NCBI RefSeq assembly: GCF_027596085.1
Contig: NC_072467.1
Location: 27,385,308 to 27,449,307, forward strand
Direction of reading: 5' to 3'
Length of the DNA stretch: 64,000 bases
DNA from: Anoplopoma fimbria
Lineage: Eukaryota; Chordata; Actinopteri; Perciformes; Anoplopomatidae
This document shows, in pieces, positions 37,501 to 49,839 of this stretch (within the stretch, counting starts at the first letter, position 1; each line of letters begins with the position of its first letter). The position numbers were made by a program, and so were the translations under genes. The notes beneath the pieces were generated by a model. That model saw only the letters and a program-made list of their open reading frames with translations. It made no database searches and had not been told where the DNA came from.

Positions 37501-40500
37501 GCGAGTCGGAGAGCAAACGTTGTTTTTGAAAAGCTAAACGCGGAGTGAAGCAGAATATTTCAATCTGCATCAAAATAAAAACACTTCCTTTAAACATTTA
37601 ACTAGTTTAATATATAACATTTAGCTAAAATTGTGTACTACGAACTTTCAAAGACTCATTGTTATTGGTAAAAATACAGTTTTTTATATTTATTGGGTAA
37701 TGAGGTCACTGATGGGGTCTTTATATTTCCTACTTTTATTACATTTTTAAATGACCAAAAAACAACTCATCTAGAACAAGAAAAGGAGAACATGAGTGAG
37801 GTCATTGTGTTTTTTTCTATATTGTTTAATTCAGTTTTCTTTCAAATTTGAAAATTGCCCTTAACTGTCATTTTAACTGTTCTGTGTGTTGAGTTAAAGT
37901 CATTTAATTAACAGACAGCCAGCATTAAATCTGCAGGTATTGGTGCTCAGATTTGTGGCTCCTTTGACGTTGTGCTCTTGAACATCATTCATGTGTAAAA
38001 CAAGCAGCCGTGTGCTGGTCATGTGATTGGACTCTTGTTTTGGCTCACAGGTCACCAGAGCGATCAACCAGAAGATCCGAGGCCTTCAGCACCGAGCCCG
38101 AGCGGTGTTCAGTCTGGGAAACACTGTGTTTGTTGACCCCATGGTGAGTTTTTTTTTTTTCATCGTTTAGTCAGATTGTTACTGATTCACAAATCAATAC
38201 AATAATCAATCAATAATCTCGCCCTCTGGGGACTGAAGCTTGGTTTAAACTTGCGCTACTACTCTGACCTCGACTCTCTTAATACACAAACGTGTGTCAA
38301 TTCATTACTGTGAGGCAAAAACAAGTACTTGATTTCTTCTTCTTTTGCAATTATAAAAAAGGTAATTATACCAAGGAGTCAAAAGAAAAAGTAAAACGGA
38401 ATTTGAATTTTTAGAAATAGAAATTAATTTATTATTCACATTTGTAGCCTCAGGCAAAAAAAAAGGCATCTAAAAAAAGTTGATAAAAGGATTTTGTGAG
38501 CAAATTTTAAAGTGTGTTGGACTGGGCTGTTTTGATGCACAACATTTGTATTATACATTTTTTCCCAGGTCCGGTTGACCCAGGTTCCAGGTATGAAAAC
38601 TGTCATCAATGAATACAGCGTGCAGTCAGAGATCCTGAACACTGGGATGGGAGTCAGCAACCAGGAGCATCTGGACCTGCTGAGGGCGCTCTGCCAGCAA
38701 GACGAGGTCGGCGGCAGCAAGGAGGCGGGTCACATCTCCGGGTAAGGAAGCACTCGAGCGGTGGGTACGGAAGATATCGGCCACCGTCACCACGATGAAT
38801 GAAGCAGCAATCTGTTGTTTGTAGGTCGGGGGATGGTCCGGCGTCTCTGGAGGTCAGGATCAAAGCTGAGGTGGAGGTTCTTGCCGAAGCCGTCAGAGCA
38901 GTCGAGGTCAGCAGCATGCTCGATGACCTTCCTCTCCTCGAGCCGTGTGAGCCGCTTAGTCCAGTATCTCCAACGATCCAGTCTCCGGTCCCAGAACCAC
39001 AAGCACCTCCAGCAGCTAACCTTCACCTGGTCCCAGTGTGTGATAAGAAACCCCTGCTGGACAGACAGATAAACACCCACACAGCTGATCTGAGGTCAGC
39101 TGAGCAGATCATGAGGTTGGTGTCTTCATACTAAAAATAATAGGTTGGTCATTTTTTAGGCTTCAAAAATTTCGGATTTAGATAAATATGACATCACAAA
39201 CATGTTCCAACAATTGTTTAACCTGCCTTGAGTAGTGAAAGCTACAAACACACTCATCAAACGCTGCATTTTAGGATCCAGCAGCTCTTAACTGACTGTT
39301 GAGTTTGTAACCTGAGCTTGGTAAAAAGTCACATTGAGACCTGAGGGATTATTGGGTTAACGAGGCATGCTGAGCCTAAGGGTTGCCAACTGTCCCTAGA
39401 ATCAGGAATCGTGCCGTAATTGGAAACTTAAAGATGTGCTCTGTATTGAACTGCATCAATGCAGTGCAAATCTACAAAGGGAAATAGGTTGGACGATTGA
39501 GATTTGTATGTGATAAAAAGAAACCCTTCTGATCTGAGAAAGAAAAAGCTCTTAGAGGGCCAGCCTATACTCATAGAACCTGGAGTTGCAATATGTAACT
39601 ATAGCAGTACTAGCTGTCTGTAGCACTATCTAGCTAGCCTGAATTCTTCACTATAAGAATCCGTGGTGATGTGTGTTTATGTAATATTTGTGTTGCAATT
39701 AAAGAGCAAAGTCAACATTTTAATCAGAGAAGTTTAGTTATAGAAACAATTATCACACAGTCACAAATATTATATAAAATATCTGAACTTTCAGCTGAAA
39801 GTCCCTCAGAGGGATTTATATTTTTTTGGTCTTATTACAGAACTGAAACAAAGCTTTTTTTATTTTGATACACAGGATCAGAGATGGAGAACTTCGCCCT
39901 GCTTGTCTCAACCTCGCTGGAAATGGTAAAAATTAAATAATAATAGAGTTATCCTCAGTAGGAATTGTAGATTGTCACAGAGAAGCACCGCCGTGCATGT
40001 TGATCATGTAGAATATTACATTTAAAAAAGTTAGATAATTACTCATAGATCAGACTTTTTATGTTGTGACACTCTTCAGATTGAATGTTTTGATATTCAT
40101 TCCTAAAACTGGATCAAAGTTATCACTACACAGAAAAACAGATACATATTTATCATTATTAAATGAAGTAAATAACACCCAGTGTAAGAATAAGAGTGAA
40201 ATGAAGGCCTTGTAGCTGCTTCCACATTTAATGTCAGTATCTGAAATGTGAAAACAGAATTGTGTCCTGAACCTGAGACGAACATTGTGGTTAATAATCG
40301 TGACCCGTCTCTGTGTTCAGGTGACGATCAAAGCAACAGACAGCAGGTCTTCAGCACTAATGAGACGGACTGTGATGACTCCACAAAAAGGTACAAAGTG
40401 GGTTTTAAAAAGAAAATCCTTCCTACTCAGTGATGGGTAACGTACGTTTAAATGTGACTTGTTATATCATAAAGTTACTGCCATTTAAAAGTAACTCAAA

Positions 40501-41400
40501 AGCCACGCAGGTTGATATTTCTGAGCTTCCACGCAGAGGAATGAGCTCGAGATGTCTGTGATTTATATTCGTGTCCTCCTCCGGGTTTGTTTTCAGTTTC
40601 CACCCTCCGGCCCGTTGGTACCAGACGTCCGACTCTGTGATCGTGACGGTGAAGCTGAGGAACCCGGAGAGCCAGCGCTGCGATTTCTACCCCGACAGAG
40701 TCGTGTACAGGTCTGTCAGTTTACACCGTGGCCAATGAGAACGGTTGTTTCTGACCGGCTGCTAACATATCAGACATTAGTTCAGGTTCCTCATCCACGA
40801 AGCCCAATCAGTTTTACTTGTTGGGACATTTGACACTAAAGTCATCCTGTAATCTGTTGTTTCTGAGTAATACAGCTGTTACTCAGCTTAAGACTTAATC
40901 AAATAAATATTATGTGGCGCACACTGCAAAGATGTGATATGAAGTGAGTCATTACTTTGATTGATTCCAAAAATAAGAGAGGTTAGAACAAGCTGTTGCT
41001 GCAGTGTTTCCACCGATCGCTTTGAAGCCTCGATTTAAGTATTTAATCTTTGATTACGGCCGTCGCAATTTATACGTCTCTGGTGTGGACCTGTCAATCA
41101 GTGTGTAGCCCCGCCCTAAAGCATCCCCTGCTTTATGGTCTGTTTGACTCTAAATGGAGCATCATTTACTAAATGAACATCATGCTGTATTGAAGAAGAC
41201 TTGAAACTAGAGATTGAGACCATAAACTCATGTTTACAATGTTTACTGAGGGAATAAATCAAGAGAGAAGTAGAGTCATTTTCTCATAGACTTCTATACA
41301 ACCAGAGGAGTCGCCCCCTGGTGGACAGGAGAGAGAATGCAGCTTTAAGACATGAAGCATCGACTTCACTTTTCAGAACCGGAGGTGGCCACCTGGTTGA

Positions 41401-41460
<60 letters not shown>

Positions 41461-42009
41461 GTTGCTCGTGTTCAGTTGCAGAGCGAACGCTCGGACCTAC
41501 AGAGCCGACCTGCAGCTTCACGGCAACATCGCTGCTGAGCGTTGTTGCTGGGAGATGAAGTCCAATGAGCCAGTCCTCAAACTGGTCAAACAACAGCAGG
41601 GATACTGGGAAAGACTCCTCAGGAACAAGGTACTGGACTCAGTTTTGTTCTATGTTAAGTAGTAAGTGATGAGAAATTCCTTAAAGCTGGTGGAGACAAG
41701 TTGATATTATATTCAACAATTAACTTTTTCCTCAGAATATTTTTGTGAGTTACGACATGGAGCACTTTGAAGAGGAGGAAGACAGAACACCAAATGGTAG
41801 GAACCACACCAACAACCTGAGAACATAAACATTTGACGGTATCATTTCTGATATTGGGGGGGGGAATATGAAGTGTACTATTTGTTATCTGCTGTATTGA
41901 AGTGACGACCGTACTTTTCGTGGTTTGGTCTTCAGGACTGTACTTTGTGGAGGACACGGGAAAAGACAACTGGTACGTGAACTCAGAGAGCGGCAGTGAG
42001 AGCGACTGA
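22909..42009 (+). CDS. tdrd12: Tudor domain-containing protein 12 (putative RNA helicase), 37 coding exons
   Basis: I traced 37 GT-AG exons in unbroken phase, 4305 nt, 1434 residues: 22909-22932, 23892-24056, 24171-24307, 25449-25568, 25715-25770, 25889-25974, 26156-26318, 26447-26514, 26599-26690, 27542-27607, 27696-27747, 27956-28035, 29072-29131, 29248-29307, 29390-29464, 29738-29798, 30362-30469, 31338-31523, 31657-31810, 32324-32451, 32631-32822, 33205-33333, 34289-34406, 34845-34984, 35116-35345, 36053-36134, 36513-36697, 36808-37015, 38051-38143, 38569-38741, 38825-39115, 39876-39925, 40321-40390, 40597-40710, 41476-41629, 41736-41796, 41936-42009. Domains: N-terminal Tudor (about 60-180), DEAD-box core (about 490-840) with LVLDEADQLF at 631-640 but no GKT Walker A, CCCH finger C907-x8-C916-x5-C922-x3-H926, second Tudor (about 945-1075), CS domain (about 1300-1400). 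TDRD12 acts in germ-granule piRNA biogenesis; fly Yb proteins are related. N-terminal CVNDDLVAK matches mammalian TDRD12. Poly(A) signal ATTAAA at 42121. Confidence 0.93.
22940..23575 (+). repeat. C-poor GTTAAG/GTTAGG repeat at the start of TDRD12 intron 1
   Basis: About 640 bases of imperfect 5-6 base repeats (GTTAA, GTTAAG, GTTAGG, GTTGA) begin eight bases after the exon 1 donor. The plus (non-template) strand has almost no C: only a few GTCAAG or GTCGAG variants. G-rich, C-free RNA-like strands just after a start site favour RNA-DNA hybrids. It is not telomeric repeat, since TTAGGG runs are absent. Confidence 0.9.
23672..23826. repeat. (CA)n microsatellite in TDRD12 intron 1
   Basis: Two long CA tracts separated by ATCCCATACACACACT near 23750. 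They end about 65 bases before exon 2 of TDRD12. Confidence 0.97.
33840..34240 (-). repeat. TIR-element remnant in TDRD12 intron 22
   Basis: The reverse complement of 34000-34170 matches 43010-43150: GGATTTATTCTAGTT, GAACACATCATGATAACRTTATAATTTACC and AATTCATCTCTAATAT occur in the same order. It is thus an opposite-orientation copy of the element at 42612-43470, with the ends eroded. Confidence 0.65.
34490..34530. repeat. (TA)n microsatellite
   Basis: About 20 TA units in TDRD12 intron 23, shortly after the exon that ends at 34406. Shorter TA runs lie at 19300, 20885 and 36172. Confidence 0.95.
41080..41345 (+). repeat. Dispersed repeat family R, copy 3
   Basis: ACGTCTCTGGTGTGGACCTG to GTCGCCCCCTGGTGGACAGG, nearly identical to 55452-55720. 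It lies in the TDRD12 intron before exon 35 (41476), and a (CT)n run at 41405-41456 separates it from that exon. Confidence 0.85.
41403..41456. repeat. (CT)n microsatellite before TDRD12 exon 35
   Basis: About 27 CT units end roughly 20 bases before the exon 35 acceptor TTCAG at 41475 and may serve as an extended pyrimidine tract. Confidence 0.95.
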
Positions 42010-42611
42010 AGATTAAAGACAGACGCTAAGGAACAAAAGCACACGACCAACCTTTCTCTCATCTATTATAAATCTGAGATCATCTGTTGTACTGGTGCTG
42101 TGACCTTTGACCTCTTTAATATTAAAGGGATCTGGGCATAGAAACTCCTGCGCTGACTTTATAAACTATTCAGATTTACGTTTATTTTTCTCAAACACAA
42201 AGCAAGATGTAATATGACGTTCACGTTACAGAACTCACTATATATCCCAATATTACAAATCATAAATAGGCCTGAAGGATATTCACAGTCTGTACAGAAC
42301 GATCAGCAGATAAATGGTTTTATGCACCATCAGCTGTCTATTCTTTCTTTAAAAAGCTACATGGTATCAACCGCCATGGTTTTGGGGGGGAATGTTCCAC
42401 ACTGAGGCCATTTAAAATGTTAAATTAGGCACCAATGTGACTTTTTCAGTCCCCATACAGATACCTTTGGGAGTCACCAGTGTTTAATTGATGAGCTGTG
42501 GCTGTGATCATTCTTTAAAGTGTAAGGCAACATCAGGCTTGACTTAAACATTGATTTTCTATAATACTATACTATAATCCCAAACTATAAAAATTGATAA
42601 ATAATTACAGA

Positions 42612-43470
42612 TATTAGTGGTTGAACGGATCATAAAAGTCACGTTTCGGATTGTATCAATGATCAAAGTCAGAGATCATTGATGATCCATATTGGCAGAT
42701 ACAGATCCTTTTGTTGTTCGATTATAGCAGCTGGTCTACAAGGATCCAGAATTTGTATTTATTTATTTTTTGCCACCATTCCAAACATAATTTGAACCGC
42801 TCTGAAGTCAGTAAACCATAAAAAATACTAAATGTTATTTTTCTTTGTTATAGTCATTTATAGTGTTTTTTTTTCTTCATAAAAATACAATTCAATTGAT
42901 AAGGAAATTAAAGATTGTATTTTTATGGATTAAAATAAATATAGTCAAAAATAGTTTAAGGATGTATAATAATCTGATTAGAGCTAGTGTTAGGAAGTTA
43001 AACATCATAATTCATCTCTAATATCTATTTATATTAATGTGAAAACATCTCCTTCAAACTACTGGATTTATTCTAGTTCATCACCAACAACACTACATTT
43101 TACAGATTACATGTGAACACATCATGATAACGTTATAATTTACCTTCAGACAATACTCAATGTAACTGAAAGGGACTGTCGTTTTAGCCGTTAGCGGTGC
43201 TGCTAACATTACTAGCTCTCCTCCTGTTGATTTAAACACAGATTGGTTGTTTATAATGTAACATTATCAGAGACTAGAAAAGCATAAATGATGTCCTGAT
43301 CTCATATTTTACTGAATATTGGAGGATAACGACCGTCAGTAAAACTTTATTTCACACTGTGATGGTTAACGTTAAACTGTGTCATTAATCCGCGGTTCAC
43401 AATCGTGCCAATCCGTGAGGGGGGATCACTACGGATCACTCAAACAATGGTCCGTTACACCACTAATTGA
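42612..43470 (+). mobile_element. Non-autonomous element with inverted ends (hAT-like?)
   Basis: The left end ATTAGTGGTTGAACGGATCA and the right end TGGTCCGTTACACCACTAAT are imperfect inverted repeats of about 20 bases. The interior shows no coding frame and is shared in opposite orientation with 33840-34240. The TAGTGGTGTAACGG-type end resembles fish hAT-group elements, but I saw no clear 8-base target duplication, so the class is tentative. Confidence 0.55.
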
Positions 43471-43834
43471 TATAAATCTACTGAATTGTTATTTATTAAA
43501 ATACCACATTTGCCTATTGTCTCCAATACCTGATCCAGCTGTTTGAGTCAGTCTCCTTTGAAGTGATTTAGTGGTTTTTTTTTAATGGTATTCAGGGTTG
43601 AAGACAGGAAAAAATAAGAGTCGAATCGCCAATCCTGCCTTCAATTTGTGACACGTCTATGTTACAGGATACGACTCCCTCTATCATTAGAGCCTCGATT
43701 TGGATGAGGAAAAACTCCCCTGCAAAAAATAAAAAACCTTTAACAGGGGAAACATGTTTTTCTCTTAAAGCACTTTGTTTTGTGAAAAGTATTAGAGAAT
43801 GTTTGTGTTCTGTTTGTATTTTCAGCAGTTTTAC

Positions 43835-45325
43835 ACTCAGTTGCAAAAGTATTCACCCTTGAGACTTTTGAAATTCTTGTACCATAAAATCTTGGACCTT
43901 TTTCCAAGTGAAAGTCTAAATTTATTGAAAAAAGATAGATATAAACAATTTCAAAATTCACAAAATATTTTCATCTAACGAAATATTCTGCTTCAGTCCA
44001 TATTTGTTGGCGTTCAGCCTTTAAAAAAACATTTAAAAAAGTTGTCTCTCCCGGATTAAGGGGGCTGACTAGCAGCAATTTAACAGCATCATCATTACAA
44101 AAATAACATTTGATACAGCCCTATTTTACTGCCTCATTTACTGTCAAGGGCTTTCTCATAAAGTACTTTTTTTTTATAAAGGTCAATGAGTTGTTACTAA
44201 TGGCTATATTAATGTTTAATAATGAATGTACTATAGATCAGTTATAAGCCATTATAATAGCAATCTCTGGGTTGCCAGATTGTGAAGAATCCTTCGTTGG
44301 TGATTATTCTCTCTGTTTGGAAATAATACTTGGAGCGGGCTGACAGCTTTTGTGAGTTTAATTTAGTTTTTTTGGTAAAATTGTAAGACGTGTCGAGAGC
44401 CGATTGCTGAGTGCGTACGTTGCGGCTTTTTTTGTCTTTAATGAATATTCTTTCTTTTTTACGACTAAATAGTTAAAAAACATACATAGTATTTTTAAAA
44501 CAAAATAAGATAAGATAAGATAATCCTTTATTAGTCCCGCAGCGGGGAAATTTGCAGGATTACAGCAGCATAGAGGTTAGTGCAAAACAAGAGACAGTTA
44601 AAAAAATAAATATTATAAATGTTAAAAAAAAAGAAGCTTTTGGACAATTGTGCGTGCTGTTTTTGTGTAAACACAGCGGCGGGGGCAGATTGAATTAGGT
44701 TTCACTTTCTTTTCGTGTTCATGCTGAACAGATATATTGATAAAATATTTGATTTTTACTCGCAAATGTCTTATTGCGGTAAAGGTAACCGTTAACTCAA
44801 GTTTTCTTCACTTCACCTGGTTCAGTCACCGCCACATTTAGTATTGAGCATCGATAGCCATCGCTATCTTTAGATAATAATAAAAAAAAACGCGAACGGC
44901 CAGTATTTGTTGGTGTTGTAGAAACATGGCGGTGCAACATGGCCGACTTTGTGGAAGACGACCCGCTCCCTACGTAGATAGAAATGTCTTTTTATAAGCT
45001 AAATAAAATATTAAGAGTCTCAGTTTGAGGTCATTATACACTAATGAAAACAAATTATATTCCATTTGTGCCAATTGATTTTTCTCAACCTGGCAACCTA
45101 AACGTTGTTCTTATTAACGGCTTACAAGCGAGGCTCAAGACTGACTGAACATTTTTAAGTTACTGCACATCAGAATCGGAAATGTAGTTCATTGCCAAAA
45201 TAAAAGATTTAACGTGAAAGATACTCTACGTGAAACTTTAATAACAATGTAACTTTGTTTGAACTTAATTTGGTGGTACAAGAGTGGAAATGGACAAAAG
45301 ACTGAATACTTTTGTAATCAATTGT
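43835..45325. mobile_element. Decayed Tc1-like element, about 1.5 kb, with nested repeats
   Basis: CAAAAGTATTCA at 43844-43855 is matched by TGAATACTTTTG at about 45304-45315, a 12-base inverted pair typical of degenerate Tc1-type ends. No transposase frame is readable. Inside lie other repeat-like pieces: TAATCCTTTATTAGTCCCGC (44521-44540) and ACATGGCGGTGCAACATGGCC (44924-44944), both recalled as common in fish genomes. Confidence 0.4.
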
Positions 45326-46440
45326 AAGAGAAGTTTTACATTCTCACATTTGTTTGGACCTGATCAGATGGATCCAGCTCAGAGTTTTTCATGTGTTTAA
45401 ATTGACCCTCTTTAACACAGCAGAGTGTTTACTTTACTTTCTCTGTAATCAGTTACTTACTGTTGCCTTGAAAATCCAATAAACCAAGTAAGGTATTTGT
45501 TCTGTTAAGTTTCCGCTGTTTGTCGTTTGTCATTCAAGTCACTTCAGAGAGTCCTTGTTTCTGTCGTGTTCTTCTTAGAGTATCAAAAGTAATTTAAAAA
45601 AAAAAACACATTATGCAACAAAATAGTGTGTCAGTGTTGGATTATTATTACTGATGCATTAAAGTGTCATTATAATGTTGCAGTGGGTAAATATGGAGAT
45701 TATTTAGCTATTTTACATACTTTTGATTTGTCATTTCTATAACAAAGTATTCAATAATCTTGTGGAACGTAGAGTTTGTGATTTCTGTGACTTTATATTT
45801 CAACTTCACTGCATTTCAGAGGTAAATATTGTACTTTTTAACGGCAATATTTATTTTAGTTACTTAACATATTTACATTATTAATAAAAAATATTAATCA
45901 ACTCATAAATTATGAGCTAAAAAAATGTGTACACATGAATGCATCAATAATTATGTTTATTATACTTTATAATCATTATTTTGAAATGGGCAATTCTGCA
46001 TAATGAATACTTTAAGTAGATTTTGCATATTTACCTTTAAGGTGAGTAAAAATTGAAATATATGTATGTTAGTATTTCCACACTGGTATTGCTATTTTTT
46101 ACTTTAGTAAAAGATGTGAGTACTTTTTCCAGCACTGCTGAAATGTGGTAAAGTAAAACTATAAAGTGGGCTCGAGCATTTACTTAAATCTCCGGCAATT
46201 GAAGATCGCGCTTCCATAAAATTGGAATTCATCAGCTTTGACAAAGCTCCTCCACTTCCACAAGAGAAATTATACTTTTGTGTAAAACTGGTTGAATTGC
46301 CCTTTAAAGAATGAACTATCCAGTGATTATGAGCCTCTTAATGTAATTCACCATGCTGGACAGTAGGAGGCAGTGTGAACCAGTTTGTTTTAGAAGAACA
46401 CCAGTAACTAGAGGGAGTAGTAAAGTAAAACCATGAAGTG
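45326..46440. other. Intergenic stretch with no gene seen
   Basis: AT-rich, about 60-70 percent A+T by eye. No open frame of note, no RNA gene and no clear repeat boundaries. Confidence 0.5.
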
Positions 46441-46454
46441 GGCTCTCTCTCTCG

Positions 46455-47000
46455 CAAAATATTACCTTAGTATTTCAAAATAAGAGAAACTTTCTCAAAT
46501 TAATGAGAAACTTTCTCAAAACAATAATGTAGTATCTTAAAATTAGAGAAACTTTCTCAAAATATTACCTTAGTATTTCAAAATAAGATAAACTTTCTCA
46601 ATATATTACCTTAGTATTTCAAAATAAGAGAAACGTTTTCAAAATATTACCTTAGTATTTCAAAATAAGAGAAACTTTCTCAAATTAATGAGTAACTTTC
46701 TCAAAACAATAACCTAGTAAATTAAAATAAGAGAAACTTTCTCAATATATTACCTTAGTATTTCAAAATAAGAGAAACGTTCTCAAAATATTACCTTAGT
46801 ATTTCAAAATAAGAGAAACTTTCTCAAATTAATGAGTAACTTTCTCAAAACAGCGCTCAATATCTCTCATTCATTGTGCAATAAATGTAACATTAAACAT
46901 CCATTTTTTTTTGCACACCAGACTCCATACTAAGGTAATAATTACCTTAGTATTTTAAAATAAGAGAAACATTCTCAAAACATTACCTTAGTATTTCTAA
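46455..47000. repeat. AT-rich satellite, left arm (ATTACCTTAGTATTTC orientation)
   Basis: Units of about 41 bases, ATTACCTTAGTATTTCAAAA followed by TAAGAGAAACTTTCTCAAAAT, repeat about ten times with gaps. A piece at 46855-46925 (CATCCATTTTTTTTTGCACA, CCAGACTCCATA) is the reverse complement of 48567-48635 in the right arm. Confidence 0.9.
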
Positions 47001-47465
47001 GGTATATTTTAGTATTATTTTGAAATACTAAGGTAATATTATTTTGAAATACTAAGGTAATATTTTGAGAACATCTCTTATTTTGAAATACTAAGGTAAT
47101 ATTATTTTGAAATACTAAGGTAATATTTTGAGAATGTTTCTCTTATTTTGAAATACTAAGGTAATATTATTTTGAAATACTAAGTTAATATTATTTTGAA
47201 ATACTAAGTTAATATTATTTTGAAATATTAAGTTAATATTTTGAGAAAGTTTCTCTTATTTTGAAATACTAAGGTAATATTATTTTGAAATACTAAGTTA
47301 ATATTATTTTGAAATACTAAGTTAATATTATTTTGACATACTAAGTTAATATTCTGAGAACATCTCTTATTTTGAAATACTAAGTTAATATTTTTAGAAC
47401 ATCTCTTATTTTGAAATGCTAAGTTAATATTCTGAGAACATCTCTTATTTTGAAATACTAAACCC
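47001..47465. repeat. AT-rich satellite, right arm part 1 (opposite orientation)
   Basis: The same satellite in reverse: TTATTTTGAAATACTAAGGT in 24- and 41-base spacings. Together with the left arm it forms a large inverted repeat with its turning point near 47000-47010. Confidence 0.9.
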
Positions 47466-47548
47466 ACACAACCCTGACGGAAATGTTCTCTTCAAAGTAA
47501 AAGCGGCTCCTGTTGACTCAGCTTTATTTTACGTGTTTCCTCCCTCAG

Positions 47549-47690
47549 GTCTGGCAACCCGGAGGCAGAAGCTCCAGAAGCTCCAGCGGCAGGTCGGCCA
47601 GCTGATCCCCGCAGACAGGCGTCGACAGGCGGCCGTGGAGGAGCAGAGAGAGCCGCCATGCTGCGGAGGAGCAGTGCAGCCTGAGAGCAG
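47549..47690 (+). other. Isolated exon-like segment, 142 bases
   Basis: A GC-rich segment is bounded by a good acceptor (GTGTTTCCTCCCTCAG) and donor (GAGCAG|GTAAC). In phase 2 it reads without stops as LATRRQKLQKLQRQVGQLIP followed by ADRRRQAAVEEQREPPCCGG, a basic helix-like peptide. I cannot link it to any neighbouring gene or recall a family. It could be a remnant exon, part of a long non-coding RNA, or a 5'-UTR exon of ANKRD27. AT-rich satellite flanks it on both sides. Confidence 0.35.
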
Positions 47691-47899
47691 GTAACATGTG
47701 TCCCTGAGAGCACCAGGCTCCTTTAGCATGCTAGCATTGTGCTCAGGCTTACATCCCCAGCATGCTGTTTTTCTCTTAGCTTGCAGGCTAGTTCCCATTC
47801 TTCCTGTTATGCCAGAGAGGAACATTAGCAGGTCTGAGTGTCTGAATGTTCCACCACAGAGGAACACAGCAGGTCTGTGCAAACAGCAGGTAATACTCT

Positions 47900-49130
47900 G
47901 TGCAAACAGCAGGTAATACTGTGCAAACTGTTTTTAAAGACTAGCACCAAGCACAGAGGAACAGGAAGCCTTAAATGTCCAGTTTTATGAGTGGAGTCTG
48001 GTGTGGGAAAAAAAAATGGATGTTTAATGTTGAGAGAGATCAACCTCTTTATAAACACAGAAATTATGTTATTATTTCACTTTAATCTTCATTTGCTGGA
48101 GATTTAAGAGTACATTTTCAGCCACTTTTCTCTTATTTTGAAATACTAAGGTAATATTATTTTGAAATACTAAGGTAATATTTTGAGGACGTTTCTCTTA
48201 TTTTGAAATACTAAGGTAATATTTTGAGAACATTTCTCTTATTTTGAAATACTAAGGTAATATTTTGAGAACATCTCTCTTATTTTGAAATACTAAGGTA
48301 ATATTATTTTGAAATACTAAGGTAATATTTTGAGGACGTTTCTCTTATTTTGAAATACTAAGGTAATATTTTGAGGACGTTTCTCTTATTTTGAAATACT
48401 AAGGTAATATTTTGAGAACATTTCTCTTATTTTGAAATACTAAGGTAATATTTTGAGAACATTTCTCTTATTTTGAAATACTAAGGTAATATTTTGAGAA
48501 CATCTCTCTTATTTTGAAATACTAAGGTAATATTATTTTGAAATACTAAGGTAATTATTACCTTAGTATGGAGTCTGGTGTGGGAAAAACAAATGGATGT
48601 TTAATGTGACATTTATTGCACAATGAATGAGAGAGATCAACCTCTTTATAAACACAGAAATTATGTTATTATTTCACTTTAATCTCCACTATCTTCATTT
48701 GCTGGAGATTTTTCAGCCACTTTTCTCTTATTTTGAAATACTAAGTTAATATTTTGAGAACATCTCTCTTATTTTGAAATACTAAGGTAATATTATTTTG
48801 AAATACTAAGGTAATATTATTTTGAAATACTAAGGTAATATTATTTTGAAATACTAAGGTAATATTTTGAGAAAGTTTCTCTTATTTTGAAATACTAAGG
48901 TAATATTATTTTGAAATACTAAGGTAATATTATTTTGAAATACTAAGGTAATATTATTTTGAAATACTAAGGTAATATTATTTTGAAATACTAAGGTAAT
49001 ATTATTTTGAAATACTAAGGTAATATTTTGAGAAAGTTTCTCTTATTTTGAAATACTAAGGTAATATTATTTTGAAATACTAAGGTAATATTATTTTGAA
49101 ATACTAAGGTAATATTTTGAGGTTTCTCTT
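47900..49130. repeat. AT-rich satellite, right arm part 2
   Basis: TTTTGAAATACTAAGGTAAT in 24- and 41-base units from 48120 to 49120. It is interrupted by a non-satellite spacer (GGAGTCTGGTGTGGGAAAAA, AGATCAACCTCTTTATAAAC, TTTGCTGGAGATTT) at 47994-48120 and again at 48568-48725, so a larger composite unit of about 580 bases is itself duplicated. Confidence 0.9.
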
Positions 49131-49259
49131 ATTTCTGATAAAAATCTAACTGTTGATGGAGTCACTCAGCAAACATTGTTGGGATGTTTGACCTAAATCT
49201 CCTCACTGCTGGTTGTTTGTTCTGCTGCTGCTGAGGCGGTTCCTCTGTTCACACACATT

Positions 49260-49494
49260 TTAAGCTTCGGGCTAAGACGTCAGCTGAGCGTCGGTGATCT
49301 AAGTGTGTAGCGTCGGGGCCGGAGGGGCCGGACATTCCTCCTCACCGCCGAATACGCTGTTAAATGTCAAGCTTTGTGAGGTCACGAGGACCATGAATGG
49401 GAGGAGAGGTCTGCTGTCTCTGCTGGACTGGTTCCCAGTTGGTCTGTACTGGAGCGGAGTGAGGATGAAGCTGATCTCTGAGCAGAGCGATGAG
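49260..49494 (+). promoter_or_regulatory. ankrd27: Probable ANKRD27 first exon and promoter region
   Basis: GC-rich sequence (GCGTCGGGGCCGGAGGGGCC at 49309-49328) after the satellite, followed by an exon-like stretch ending in GATGAG|GTGAGG at 49494. The next exon starts at 52924 and contains the conserved ATG (52945). An ATG at 49393 is in frame with it across this junction: 34 codons (MNGRRGLLSLLDWFPVGLYW...) then DPDLQLL before MAVYDEN. Most likely this is 5' UTR, because known VARP proteins start at M-A-x-Y-D; an extended isoform is possible. Confidence 0.5.
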
Positions 49495-49839
49495 GTGAGG
49501 TGATCAGATGAAGAGTTTTAAAGGATGTGGAGGAACGTTATGGTTCACGAGGCTGCTGCGTCGTTGAGATTTACGCGTATAGATCAGTTTTTTCACTTAT
49601 TATCATTCAGATATACGGTGAAAAATATTGTTTTAGCACTTGTCGTTATAATGTTAATGTTTCTTTGTGTTTCTTCATGTTTATTTATGTAGAATAACTA
49701 TTATTTGAAGTGTTGTTTCAGACATATTTGCATATATGCGGCTTGATGGATGAATTAAGTATATTTTTTATTTAATTTGACGGCTGATTGGATAAATTGT
49801 TAAATATGTGTTGTTAGTTGTTGTTTTTTTCTCATGCTT

